Below are positions 37,100 to 46,684 of a stretch of 64,000 nt of DNA, in pieces. Position 1 is the first letter of the stretch, and every line of letters begins with the position of its first letter. The notes beneath the pieces were generated by a model. It did no database searches, was not told where the DNA came from, and was given only the letters and a program-made list of their open reading frames with translations. This stretch comes from Powellomyces hirtus (lineage: Eukaryota > Chytridiomycota > Chytridiomycetes > Spizellomycetales > Powellomycetaceae). The stretch covers positions 1,674,001-1,738,000 of the forward strand of contig JAHLKG010000001.1 of the NCBI GenBank assembly GCA_025526995.1. Direction: 5' to 3'. The translations under genes were made by a program, and so were the position numbers.

Positions 37100-38040
37100 A
37101 TGTCCACTTCTGCTGATGAAACATTCAAACTGCTCAAAAGGTGCGTGGATTCAGGTCTTTCGCTGGCAAAGGAGTAGAGGGAATCTACCTCTTTGAGAAA
37201 TATCCGACTTTCCCGTTAAGGGCAGAGTGGCAACCTCTGCGCGTCACGTTGTCATTTTGTGAAGGATCTCTCCCAGGGGATGCTGGAAATTGAGGCTCGG
37301 TCAGTCCTTGGCCGGGTTTGGCCTTTTTCCAGCTGCAGTATTCCTAGGGAACCTACCTCTTTGAGAAATCTCCGACATTTCCTGGCAACCTCTGCTCGTC
37401 ATGTTGTCATTTTGTGAAGGATCTCTCCTAGGGGATGTTTGGAAATTGAGGCTCGGCCAGTCCTTGGCCGGGTTTGGCCTTTTTCCAGTTCAGCTACAGT
37501 ATTCCTACCTCTTTGAGAACTCTCCGACTTTCCCGTCAAGGGCTAAATGGCAACCTCTGCGAGTTATGTTGTCATTTTGTGAAGGACCTCTCCTAGGGGA
37601 TGCTTGGAAATTGAGGCTCGGTCAGTCCTTGGCCGGGTTTGGCCTTTTTCCAGAAAAATGTGCAGTCGAATTTGTCAGCCTGATCATTGCTTGCTTGCAT
37701 TGTTCATGTCGTTCCGCTGTGATACCGGGTGTCCCTAATCTTTCTCGGATATGTTAAGGGAATATGCGACAATCATCGAGAACACGCTCGGAACAAAGTC
37801 TAGCCAATGGAAAGTCGTTGATCATGTGCGCGAAGTCGTCAACACTGCAACACTGCCGATACATGTCGAAGCGCTGAAAGAAGCTTTGGTCAGGGTATAT
37901 CAACGTGTGGTGGATAAACCCACAAGTCCAAAGCCGGCCGAAGAAAAAGCCCGCATGCTCTTGGAGTCTCTCGCACGGGAATATGTCGAGAACGAGCTTC
38001 TTTTGGTTTTTTCGGTACCGGTTGGCTGCCTTCAATCGAC
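37100..38040 (+). CDS. Candidate gene fragment, disrupted downstream
   Basis: A leader-like pyrimidine-rich stretch precedes an ATG at 37100. A 41-nt exon (37100-37140, MSTSADETFKLLK) can be joined by GT-AG splicing across 618 bases to 37759, after which a helical, charged frame runs to about 38005 (REYATIIENTLG, HVREVVNTATLP, EEKARMLLESLAREYVENEL). I do not recognise the family. The frame then runs into the left arm of the large inverted repeat (38045-38717), so the 3' part is lost or displaced. Coding-like exons that might have belonged to it lie at about 38740-39018. Expression is uncertain. Confidence 0.3.
37185..37653 (+). repeat. Three tandem imperfect copies of a ~150-bp unit
   Basis: Copies begin with CTACCTCTTTGAGAA at 37185, 37353 and 37505 (spacings 168 and 152) and each ends in a TTTGGCCTTTTTCCAG segment (ending at 37332, 37488 and 37653). 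Shared internal phrases include GTTGTCATTTTGTGAAGGA and TTGAGGCTCGG. The array lies inside the long intron proposed for the 37100 candidate gene. The repeated CAG ends look like splice acceptors. Confidence 0.85.
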
Positions 38041-38044
38041 GACG

Positions 38045-38261
38045 CACGCAGGAGGCTTTCCATGGTGAGCTTTTGAATTGCCATCAATTTGGATGCGATT
38101 TTTGGGCCGTCTTGAGCTTCTTTTGGATTTTTCGGTACCGGTTGGCTGCCTTCAACGAAAACGATTGGGTATTTATCGGCATCGGTCATCAGGCCGATTC
38201 CATCACCACGGGCTCTTCCAATCATAGCGTCCGTAATTTTCCCAAATGAGTAATTGCATCA
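38045..38261 (+). repeat. Large inverted repeat, left arm
   Basis: This ~217-bp segment is the reverse complement of 38502-38717 with only one homopolymer indel (six T versus five A near 38098-38103) and a substitution in a G/A run near the inner end. Outside 38045 and 38717 the similarity stops at once, giving sharp ends. The arm's minus strand encodes the same peptide as the right arm's plus strand (GRARGDGIGLMTDADKYPIV). Confidence 0.9.
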
Positions 38262-38541
38262 GTAATTGATGCAATTACTCATTTGGGAAAATTACGGACG
38301 CTATGATAATTACTGATGCAATTACTCATTTGGGAAAATTACGGACGCTATGATAATTACTGATGCAATTACTCATTTGGGAAAATTACGGACGCTATGA
38401 TAATTACTGATGCAATTACTCATTTGGGAAAATTACGGACGCTATGATAATTACTGATGCAATTACTCATTTGGGGAAATTACGGACGCTATGATAATTA
38501 CTGATGCAATTACTCATTTGGGGAAATTACGGACGCTATGA
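38222..38541 (+). repeat. 47-bp tandem repeats entered by a 40-bp hairpin
   Basis: The unit contains CTATGATAATTACTGATG and ATTACTCATTTGGGAAAATT. The landmark CTATGA recurs at 38301, 38348, 38395, 38442, 38489 and 38536, exactly 47 bp apart. The first copy is preceded by its own inverted copy: 38222-38261 and 38267-38306 are perfect 40-bp reverse complements separated by GTAAT. The last two copies share a GGGGAAA variant of GGGAAAA. Confidence 0.95.
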
Positions 38542-38717
38542 TTGGAAGAGCCCGTGGTGATGGAATCGGCCTGATGACCGATGCCGATAAATACCCAATC
38601 GTTTTCGTTGAAGGCAGCCAACCGGTACCGAAAAATCCAAAAGAAGCTCAAGACGGCCCAAAAATCGCATCCAAATTGATGGCAATTCAAAAGCTCACCA
38701 TGGAAAGCCTCCTGCGT
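38502..38717 (+). repeat. Large inverted repeat, right arm
   Basis: Reverse complement of 38045-38261. It encodes an open frame from 38538 continuing past the arm to 38807 (VFVEGSQPVPKNPKEAQ, KIASKLMAIQKLTMESLL), so the arm carries part of a former or present coding region. Confidence 0.9.
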
Positions 38718-38739
38718 CATCGTCGTCGCGCCCCCGAGC

Positions 38740-39018
38740 GGCTCGCAACCTTTGGCGCACAGAGTCGGAACCATCATTCGTTTAACCATGTTGGAATCTT
38801 ACGGTAGGCATTTCAAAGTTTATCGCGGAATGTGAACAGCTCATCATTCCCCCCTTTCTCCCATCCCGTCATATCAGGACACAAGTGGATTATTCATGGA
38901 GTGGACTCGGCGCCGGTACCTTGGGATATGACCGAAATGTTGAGCTTTATAGAATATTATGAGGCTATACTGAAATGGACGGTGCGTTCACTGCACACAC
39001 CCAGCGCTGATGGTGATT
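38740..39018 (+). other. Coding-like fragments right of the inverted repeat
   Basis: Two short segments look protein-coding on the plus strand: LTMLESYGRHFKVYRG (about 38792-38840) and GHKWIIHGVDSAPVPWDMTE with continuation to a TAA at about 39018. Between them a GTGAAC...ATATCAG stretch resembles an intron but does not join them in frame cleanly. Unknown family. They may be 3' exons of the gene starting at 37100. Confidence 0.3.
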
Positions 39019-39208
39019 AAAGTGCTGAAAGATTGCATCACACTAGGAGCTCATCAAGTTAACCGTCAAAAGCTTCCGCGATGTAAAGCTGCAAACGCGT
39101 CTCTCACGGAAATCCTTCTTCCGGGGCATGAAGAGCTTGGGCTCCTGATTTGTTGGTGGGCGAGCATGTACAACAGCTGACATTCGCTGCGCAGCCGTGA
39201 GGGCGTAT

Positions 39209-39332
39209 GCGGTATTATTGTATTGCGCAACGCGAAGTAGTTGCGATGACGTTTATAAGAAACTCCGGACTATGCGGTATTACCTATTGCGCAACACGAA
39301 GTAGTTGCGATGACGTTAGTGAGAAACTCCAG
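39209..39332 (+). repeat. Two tandem ~60-bp copies
   Basis: ATGCGGTATTA, ATTGCGCAAC.CGAAGTAG and TTGCGATGACGTT then GAGAAACTCC or AAGAAACTCC occur twice in direct order (about 39209-39269 and 39273-39332). Confidence 0.8.
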
Positions 39333-39370
39333 ATAGATTGAGTCAAGGTCGCAGGTGTTTGAGGCGGAAT

Positions 39371-39448
39371 ACCCTCTGTATTAATTATATGAATGCTATT
39401 TAATCACTCTGAGGGCGCATTGTTGACAAATCTGTGACCCCTCAAATG
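39371..39448 (+). repeat. Dispersed direct repeat, copy B
   Basis: Second copy of the element at 36737-36818, same orientation, sharing GTTGACAAAT and GTGACCCCTCA with diverged spacing. Confidence 0.6.
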
Positions 39449-41090
39449 TTTATGTTCGGCGCGAGATGCATGGCTCTCTCCGCATCTGCCAGTGATATAC
39501 CGCTTTTAGACTAACTGCAGCCCGGCGGGGCTGTCTTACCTGCGGAAGCAGGACACTATAACATTCATTAAATCTTTTGGTGATCTGTTTATTATAGACA
39601 CTCCAGTCGTATCCTCGAATCCTTTGACTTAAGCAGCTCCGCACCCTGCGCCAGGGCTCACGAGAGCCGAAACCGGTCCGTTAACACAGGAGTCGCCTTG
39701 TTAGATTGACCAACCGGGACATGTCTAGATCGCCTTGGGCCTTTAGTCGCGGCACAGATTGCGGCGCAACCCTACCCTGCTCTCCTTCGGAGGCTGACCA
39801 AAAAGCATCAGCTTGTATGCGCACCCGAAAACAACGCCCATGCAAATTGATCAAATTTTATGACTTGTAAGGAAAGGACCATATAAGATGTCTTGTACCC
39901 AGAGTTAGATTGTCATCGCTTCCAGCTCATTCATGAGCGCCCCGCCACCCTGGCAGCTTTTCAGTTGTCAATTTGGGTGTGGATGCTCGATAAACCATCA
40001 CATATTTGCCAAGCTGAAACCTAGCGCCATGGGACCCCCAAGGGTCCCCACCGCCATTCTAAGAACTACAGACCCTTTCATTTTGCGTTCAAGTTGGAGC
40101 TTTGTTACGGTTCTGTTTCCCATCTGATCAGACATGAAAAGAATGGGGATTTTTTTTTTCGAGTTCAATTCTCTGGGCGGCGTAGACGTGTTAATAGACT
40201 GAGCTCAAGGTGCAAAGGAAGGAAGGAGATGAATGTGAAACACAGTCGGACCTCTGCGCGCCCTTTCATTTAACCTGAAACGCGTTCCGTGCCCCGCGTT
40301 TCGAATTAGAGCCTTGACGCGTAACAAACGCGTCCAGGTCAATCCCCAAGTATTATTGTTACTGAGAGTAGCAGCCACCCCGGCCGGAACATACAGGTCA
40401 TGTCCCCCCAATCAATTATTGCATTCATTGCCTGGATCCAGGTTGCCGTGAGTGTGTTAGTGGATGAGGTCAGGCTGAATCAAGGCAGCTGTTCAAGTTG
40501 GGTTGTTCCTGGATGGACGTGTCTTGGATGGGGATGGGGGATCGGATGGGAGTGTTAATGAAGGAGCATTTAGGGAATCAATTAGGGAATCAATGAGGGA
40601 AATGAATTGCAACTTGCAGCCACCGATTGCCCGTTCTTTTGTGGCCGCACAATAATCATACAACGTGGATGGGGCACTGCGAATTAGCCAATGGATTACT
40701 CCCCGCCCTCATGTGGACAGGATACGTGAGGAACGACGGAGATTATTGGGTGGATGCGGTGAAGGCACAAGCAGTGTTATTAGTATTATTATTAACATTA
40801 TGATTATTGTTATGATGATTGAGTAGTAAGTAGTACATGCACTCCCACAAAACATACAAACTACAAAAGAACTCCCCACTCCGCCGCACCCGCTTTTCTT
40901 TTTCTTTCCCTACATCAAAGGAAAGAAAGATAACAACCCCCACCAATCAGCCTCAACACCCAATAAACATTATACCGTCCCACACACACGTTTCCACAAA
41001 CCACCACCCACACCCACACAGCCTCGGAAGGACATAATCGTTTTTCTCCTATCTGTTACCCCGCTCCCCCCCTCTCTACCCACACACACG

Positions 41091-42923
41091 ATGAAAGTCG
41101 CCGCTCTCCTCTCTGCCCTGCTCGTCACCACGGCGGTTGTTGGTGCGCCGGTACATCATGTCGGTCGACGCGATTTGGCCGCGGTCAAGGATGCGATTGC
41201 GGCCGCCAAGGAACAAGTTCAAGGCGCGATTGCAAAGGCGCAGGAGGCGGCGGGCGCGGCTGGCGTTGGTGCTGGTGGTGCTGCGGCTGAGGCGCCTGCA
41301 CCCGCCCCCAAGGCCAAGGGTGCTGGTGCTGCTGCCGGTGGTGGTGCAGCCAAGGGAGGTGCTGCTAATGGCGGCGCAGCCAATGGTGGTGCCGCCAACG
41401 GAGGAGCTGCCAAAGGAGGAGCTGCCAAGGGAGGAGCTGCGAACGATGACGATGACGATGATGACGATAACCAACAAGGCAACAACAGAAACGGCGGTGC
41501 TGCCAAGGGAGGTGCCGCCAAGGGAGCACCCGCAACCGCGACAGCGGCATCTGCAACCGAAACCGGGGCCGCCGCCACCGCTACCGAGACCGCTGCTGGC
41601 GCCGAAGCCACTGCAACCGCCACCACCACCACCGGAGCCGCCGGGGCCGGCGAGACTGTACGCGTCGAAGCCGCCAACACGGGCGCCGGAGCCGGAGCCG
41701 GAGCTGCCGGAGGGCTCGCTGGCGAGATTGCTGCCGCCAAGACGGCCATCGCTGACGCTGCCAGCGGTCTAGGCAAGATCTTGGATCAGATCCAAGCTGC
41801 CATTGGTGGTGGTGGTGCTGCCGCCGGTGGTGCTGCTGGGGGCAACAATGGAAACAATGGAAATGCCGGTGGCAGAGCGGCTGAAACTGCATCATCGACG
41901 ACTGCTGCTGCCACAGCGACCGCCGGAGGTGCCCAGGCCACTGAAGCTGCCGAGCAGGGCGGTGGTGCTCAGAAAGGCGGAGCAGGCCAACAAGGTGGTG
42001 CTCAGAAGGGCGGAGCAGGCCAACAAGGTGGAGCTCAGAAGGGAGGAGCCGATCAACAAGGTGGTGCCCAGAGAGGAGGAGCAGCGCAGAAGGGAGGAGC
42101 CGATCAACAAGGTGGAGCACAGAAGGGAGGAGCAGCTCAGAAGGGAGGTGCCAATAAACAAGGTGGAGCTCAGAAAGGAGGAGCAGCTCAGAAAGGTGGA
42201 GCTCAACAGGGAGGAGCTCAGAAGGGAGGAGCAGCGCAGAAGGGAGGAGCCGATCAACAAGGTGGAGCCCAGAAGGGAGGAGCAGCTCAGAAGGGAGGTG
42301 CCAATAAACAAGGAGGAGCAGCTCAGAAGGGTGGAGCTCAACAGGGAGGAGCTCAGAAGGGAGGAGCAGCGCAGAAAGGTGGAGCTCAACAGGGGGGAGC
42401 CCAGAAGGGAGGAGCCGCCGCTACCGAAACCCCCACTGCAACCGCCGGAGGAGCCGCTGCAACCGAGACCGCCACAGCTGGAGGAGCCGCTGGCGGAGCC
42501 GCGAAAGGAACTACAAAGATCACGCTCAACGAGTCGGAGGCCGAGACCACGGCCAAGGCGACCACGGCGATCTTTGGTGGACTCGGTTTTGAGGTACCCG
42601 CTGGAGGTGCGGCTGGAGGTGCTGCTGGAGGTGCTGCTGGTGGACAACAAGGAGGACAACAAGGCGGACAACAAGGCGGACAACAAGGCGGACAACAAGG
42701 CGGACAACAAGGCGGCCAGGTTGGCGGTGCTGCAGGTGGCCAACAAGGAGGACAAGCTGGTGGACAACAAACCGGCGCTGCCGGAGGCCGAGCAGGACGC
42801 AACGGAGGAGGCGCTGCCGCCCCGGCCGCCGAACCCGCCGCTGGCGCCGGTGCTGACGCCGGAGACGGTGAAGGCCAAGCCAACCCCGACGACGCCGAGA
42901 ACGCTGCTGGCGAACAACAATAG
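41091..42923 (+). CDS. Secreted Gly/Ala/Gln/Lys-rich repeat protein
   Basis: A single 610-residue frame. Residues 1-18 (MKVAALLSALLVTTAVVG) form a clear signal peptide, then a short helical segment RRDLAAVKDAIAAAKEQV. The rest is low complexity: GGAANGG blocks, an Asp run, Ala/Thr/Glu-rich stretches, a long array of GGAQKGGA / GGADQQ / GGANKQ units (about 300-445), and a GGQQGGQQGGQQ array (about 515-545). No cysteine is present. Composition resembles structural, adhesive or matrix proteins with flexible, hydrophilic repeats, for example silk- or glue-like extracellular material. Homology is not claimed. Other frames on both strands are also open because of the repeat composition and should be ignored. 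Confidence 0.85.
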   Translation: MKVAALLSALLVTTAVVGAPVHHVGRRDLAAVKDAIAAAKEQVQGAIAKAQEAAGAAGVGAGGAAAEAPAPAPKAKGAGAAAGGGAAKGGAANGGAANGGAANGGAAKGGAAKGGAANDDDDDDDDNQQGNNRNGGAAKGGAAKGAPATATAASATETGAAATATETAAGAEATATATTTTGAAGAGETVRVEAANTGAGAGAGAAGGLAGEIAAAKTAIADAASGLGKILDQIQAAIGGGGAAAGGAAGGNNGNNGNAGGRAAETASSTTAAATATAGGAQATEAAEQGGGAQKGGAGQQGGAQKGGAGQQGGAQKGGADQQGGAQRGGAAQKGGADQQGGAQKGGAAQKGGANKQGGAQKGGAAQKGGAQQGGAQKGGAAQKGGADQQGGAQKGGAAQKGGANKQGGAAQKGGAQQGGAQKGGAAQKGGAQQGGAQKGGAAATETPTATAGGAAATETATAGGAAGGAAKGTTKITLNESEAETTAKATTAIFGGLGFEVPAGGAAGGAAGGAAGGQQGGQQGGQQGGQQGGQQGGQQGGQVGGAAGGQQGGQAGGQQTGAAGGRAGRNGGGAAAPAAEPAAGAGADAGDGEGQANPDDAENAAGEQQ

Positions 42924-43686
42924 ATGAAACAATAAAGATGGAATGGAATGCGCTGCTGGGACCTACCGTAAATAGTCTGTCGTAGCACACTTGGTTCCTT
43001 CTTTGGATCTAGAGTTCGGCACAAAATCATGTATATAGCTTAGTTGCACCCCCCTTTTGTGGAGCCCTTTTTCTGTCCCATCTATCTGTCACTTGTACAT
43101 AGTTTGTAAAATACAAAGAGAAGACAACGTCTCAAATCGATGAAGATGCGACAATCTTTGGATATGACGACAACGACGAACTGCAGATTTGACTCCGCTC
43201 GATTACCGCCTACGGCTGATTAGATAATGCCCGACTTTGGCGGGTTGGGCTCGGCGTGGTAACTAGTAGGGTGCGGCTCCAAATGCGGAGCTCGCTGCGC
43301 AACTCTCATCAACAAACAGAACAAGCCACAAAAGAAAATGCAAACGGACCTCAAACGAACGAAGCAAGATTCACAAAAATTGTACAAGAGTTTCTCAAAC
43401 GGTGTAATGTGGTGTTAGTGAGATGTCTGTGGGCCTAAATCTCTCCCCCGCGCGCGCCCGCCCCCAAAAAACAGTGATGCAAGAAAAGTCAACAGGGAAA
43501 AAGAGTCTAGGGGCTTGGTCGGGGGGAACCGTAGGCAGCAGGTCTCCTCAAGAGACTTGGGGGTGGATCACAAGGGTGGAAGCACAAAAGAAAACAGGAA
43601 GAACCCCCGGACCCGGGGCAATAGAACAAGAGCAAGCACGAGAAAAAAAGAGTAGAGGGGCAGTAGGAGGGGAGACAAAGAAAGAA
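42924..43686. other. Convergent intergenic region
   Basis: About 760 bases between the 3' ends of the secreted protein gene and WOPR-2. No gene, RNA or repeat was seen. Short frames (43423-43707) have no recognisable content. Confidence 0.4.
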
Positions 43687-45292
43687 CTACATGGTGCCCC
43701 ATCTTGAATCGTCCTCGATGCGCGACACAGCCATTCGGAGGGGCGGGAGGCGTTGGGCGGCCGATTGCTGTGATTGCTGTGTTTGCTGTTGCTGCGCCTG
43801 GGATGTCGGAGCATGTAGAGATTGTGTTGTCTGTTGAGGCGAGCTTTGCTGCTGCTGCTGCTGTTGGAGCTGCTGAGTTTGTTGATCAGGCTGTTGAGCA
43901 GCCGCCACTTGATGTTTTTGACTCGCCGCATCCAGCTGCTGAGCCTGCTGCTGCTGCTGAGAATACACATGACGATAATACTGCGCGTCCGCAAATTCCA
44001 AAGGGCTGTACTGCGCCGACGTCGGGGTCGGCAACTGGTGAGTCTGGTATGTCTGCTGACCACCACCGCCGCGCGGAGACGTGAACGCAGCAGGCGCAGC
44101 CGGGGTTTGGCGACTGTACGGGTGGTTCCGGTACTGGTTCCTCGTGCTCGTGTTCGTCACTATTGGAGCCGGCGGCGGCGGGTACACTTGATCGCCCCCA
44201 CCGCTGTTGCTGCTAACACTGCCCCGCCCGCTACCACCCCCGCCCTCCCCGCGGGTTTTGCAATAGGGCACCAGAGCGCGCGATGCTTGCAAGTCGGTCG
44301 AGAGCCGGCGATGGACGGTGGTCGTCTCGGGGAACGCGTAGTCTTCGACCCGCCCCGTGAATGAAGGTACGAGACCGTGCGAATATTCTTGAGATCGGGC
44401 CGCGCTGACAGCGTACATGTCGTCGGGTGTCCGAGGCGCTTCAATTGATAACCCCCCTGCAGCCGCAGCCGCAGCAGCAGCAGCGTTGTTTGCAGCAGCA
44501 GCACCGATCCCGTTCCCCTGCAACGAAGCTCTGATTCGCAGCACCGAGTCCGGAGTCGATGGCGTGGACGGCATCAACGAGATCTCGGGCAAAATCTCCG
44601 GATACAGACCCGCCCGGATCGCCAATGTCTGCAAGGCCGGATCATCCCGCGGCGTCTGCAATCGCCCCGAACTGACGTCGGACTTGGTGTAGTAACACAC
44701 GACGTGCAGTTTGCCGCCTTCCTTGGTACGCACCGAAATCGATTTCTTGGTCAACAACGGGACGTGCACCGACGACGTTGTCGACGCAATGCTCAGCTTG
44801 CGGGGGTCACTGCTGCCGGCCCCCGAGTTGCTGGGGTGGGCGTCGTCGGAGTCGAATGAGGAGGCGCGTCGACGGGCGGTCGCTTCGTCAACTTCGCGGT
44901 AGACGAGAAAACTGCCCTTGATGCGGGAGGGGCTCCAGCTTTTACTGTCTGTCCATCTGCGGGAGCACAACAAAATCAACCATTGTGAGATAACACGCCC
45001 CCATCACAACAATGCATGCAACTTTTCTCTCTTACCTTTTGATCCCACTCTCCCCCTCCTCCCACACAAACACCGACCCACTCCGAATCGCCTTTTCTCG
45101 TTCCTGTTCCGACAACCGCCGCTGGATCCGTCGCAGCACGCCCACGCGGCACGCCTCAAACAGCAGCAGACAGTCTTGCGTCGACGCAATGTAGCCGTGA
45201 TACGTAGGGCCACCGGACACGGCCGCGGGAGTCCGCATCGGAGCCGCTGCCGCCGCCGCAGCGACCAGAGATGCCATGCCCGAGTTGTCCAT
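43687..45292 (-). CDS. WOPR (Gti1/Pac2-family) transcription factor, copy 2
   Basis: Two exons (45036-45292, 43687-44956) give 508 residues. Exon 1 encodes an Ala-rich N-terminus and the first WOPR half (DCLLLFEACRVGVLRRIQRR, FVWEEGESGIKR). The intron again splits the codon of the arginine before WTDSKSWSPSRIKGSFLVYRE. The second half continues to KKSISVRTKEGGKLHVVCYY, with an Asp/Ser-rich insertion in between. The C-terminal half is a Gln-rich disordered region with many CAG/CAA runs. Intron position and phase are identical to the gene at 33747-35305, so they are paralogues. The ATG at 45292 is used because the upstream extension has no ATG. Confidence 0.92.
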
Positions 45293-46684
45293 GATATATA
45301 TGCCTGGCTGCTGAGATTTACTTCGGAGATCGAGAATGGATTCGAGTGATGGATGATGGCAAGAAGGTGTTGCTTTTGGTTTTTTCGTGGGGGACAAAGT
45401 AAAAGAGTTGTCTTAATTTTTTATGTTTGTGTTAAGTCGCTCCAAACAAGAAGGTTGTTGTTGCAGGAGGGGCAGGGAGGAGCAGAGGGGTGGGGGCGGT
45501 GGGGGAAGGCAGTCAAAAAGAGCCAAAAACCAAAAACCAAAAGGGCCGAGTCCTGCTTCTCACTCACACACACAAGGGTAAGTCTGTGCACGGGGGAGCT
45601 TTTCAGCAAACAGCTTGAGTGTATTGTCGATAAGCGCGCAGATGGGCACACACGCAAAAACGCGTCGGAGTTGCTTAGCAAAGCAGTGTTTGTGCGAGTG
45701 GGTGATGAGAGCAGAAGAACCACACGGGCTGTGAACCAGGGAGCAAAAGGAAATCGGACGCAGGGATGATAAAGGGCTTCCTCCCCTCTTTGTCTTTTTA
45801 TATTTGGCACCTGGGAAGCGATGCAGTGGGGTTTCAAGTAGTGCTCGCCCGCATTCATGTAGCTCGCCCCCTCAAATCGGGACAGAAAGGTCAACATACA
45901 ACCCACACAAAGGAACCCCTCAATGACCTCCCTTTCAAATCCTCTCCCTGTACAAAGGATATGCGGGGGCCACAAATACACGTACAGTTCCACACACGGA
46001 CAACCCACCAATCCAAATATTTAAAAAGTGTCTCCCAACCTCGGGTTCTGCCTCCTAGAGGCGTTGAGTTAGGCTCAGCTTGGTTGCCATTTACATATGA
46101 GCTTGACGCACTTTTGAATAGAGATGCGTTTGAATGGATAATGGGAAGAATACGCGTTTTTAGACTGAAGGTTTGCGTTCGCCCCCCCCCCCCCGCATAC
46201 TACAATGCGAGTGGTTTTTATTGGTAGCCCTTTTGTACGTCAGCTGTCTTTCATATTTTGTTTGAATGGAAACCGTTTCCGTGGGAAACCTGGCACCGCC
46301 GGTCCTGTAGTGGGCCAATTCGATCAGCGCTATTGAATTGAGACGTCATGTTTGAACCACGAGGGGTCAACTTGTCGTTTCTTTTTAAATTCTAAGAATG
46401 ACTCGAGCGCACTGGACTTTTTTGACGAATGCTGCTTCCATGCTCCTTAGAAGTCCCCCTCGGCGCCAGAATAATACGATTTTGAAGTTGAGATTGTGAC
46501 GGGCGTGACAGCAGGAAATGGAGCATTCGTTATTATTTTGGACAGGTCACTAGCTCTCTTCCCCTCTCATTGACGATCGATGACCATGTCGGCGTGTACT
46601 CATGAATCAACAGCTCCTGCGGTGGAAATGCGCAAAAAGAAAAAAGGTGGACCCATGGGAGGATAAAGAGGGCCGTCGAAAAAA
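45293..46684. other. Long 5' flank between WOPR-2 and the CRAL-TRIO gene
   Basis: About 1.4 kb between divergent genes. A C run of about 12 at 46183-46194. Several short frames without recognisable domains. A long upstream region is common for WOPR regulators. Nothing else was supported. Confidence 0.35.

Larger units (their letters stand above)
39019..41090. other. Gene-poor region, right part of the island
   Basis: Two kilobases without a supported gene. It holds the tandem pair at 39209-39332, copy B of the dispersed repeat at 39371-39448, and a T run near 40150. From about 40840 the sequence becomes C/A-rich and pyrimidine-rich, as expected for the promoter and leader of the secreted protein gene at 41091. 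No RNA gene or transposase frame was recognised. Confidence 0.45.

Noticed and set aside
38222..38541. CRISPR array
   Set aside because: The 47-bp units are contiguous without unique spacers, the organism is eukaryotic by its introns, and no cas-like gene is present.
35958..39020. Retrotransposon or DNA transposon with its own polymerase or transposase
   Set aside because: None of the readable fragments shows reverse transcriptase, integrase or transposase motifs, so only a non-autonomous or gene-derived element can be suggested.
37100..39020. Crinkler-type effector gene, common in chytrid gene-poor islands
   Set aside because: The N-terminus lacks the family's signature motifs and the remainder has no recognisable effector domain.
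41892..42932. 346-codon minus-strand ORF (Ser/Leu/Thr-rich) and other frames
   Set aside because: They arise from the repeat composition of the secreted protein gene; only the plus frame has a signal peptide and sensible ends.
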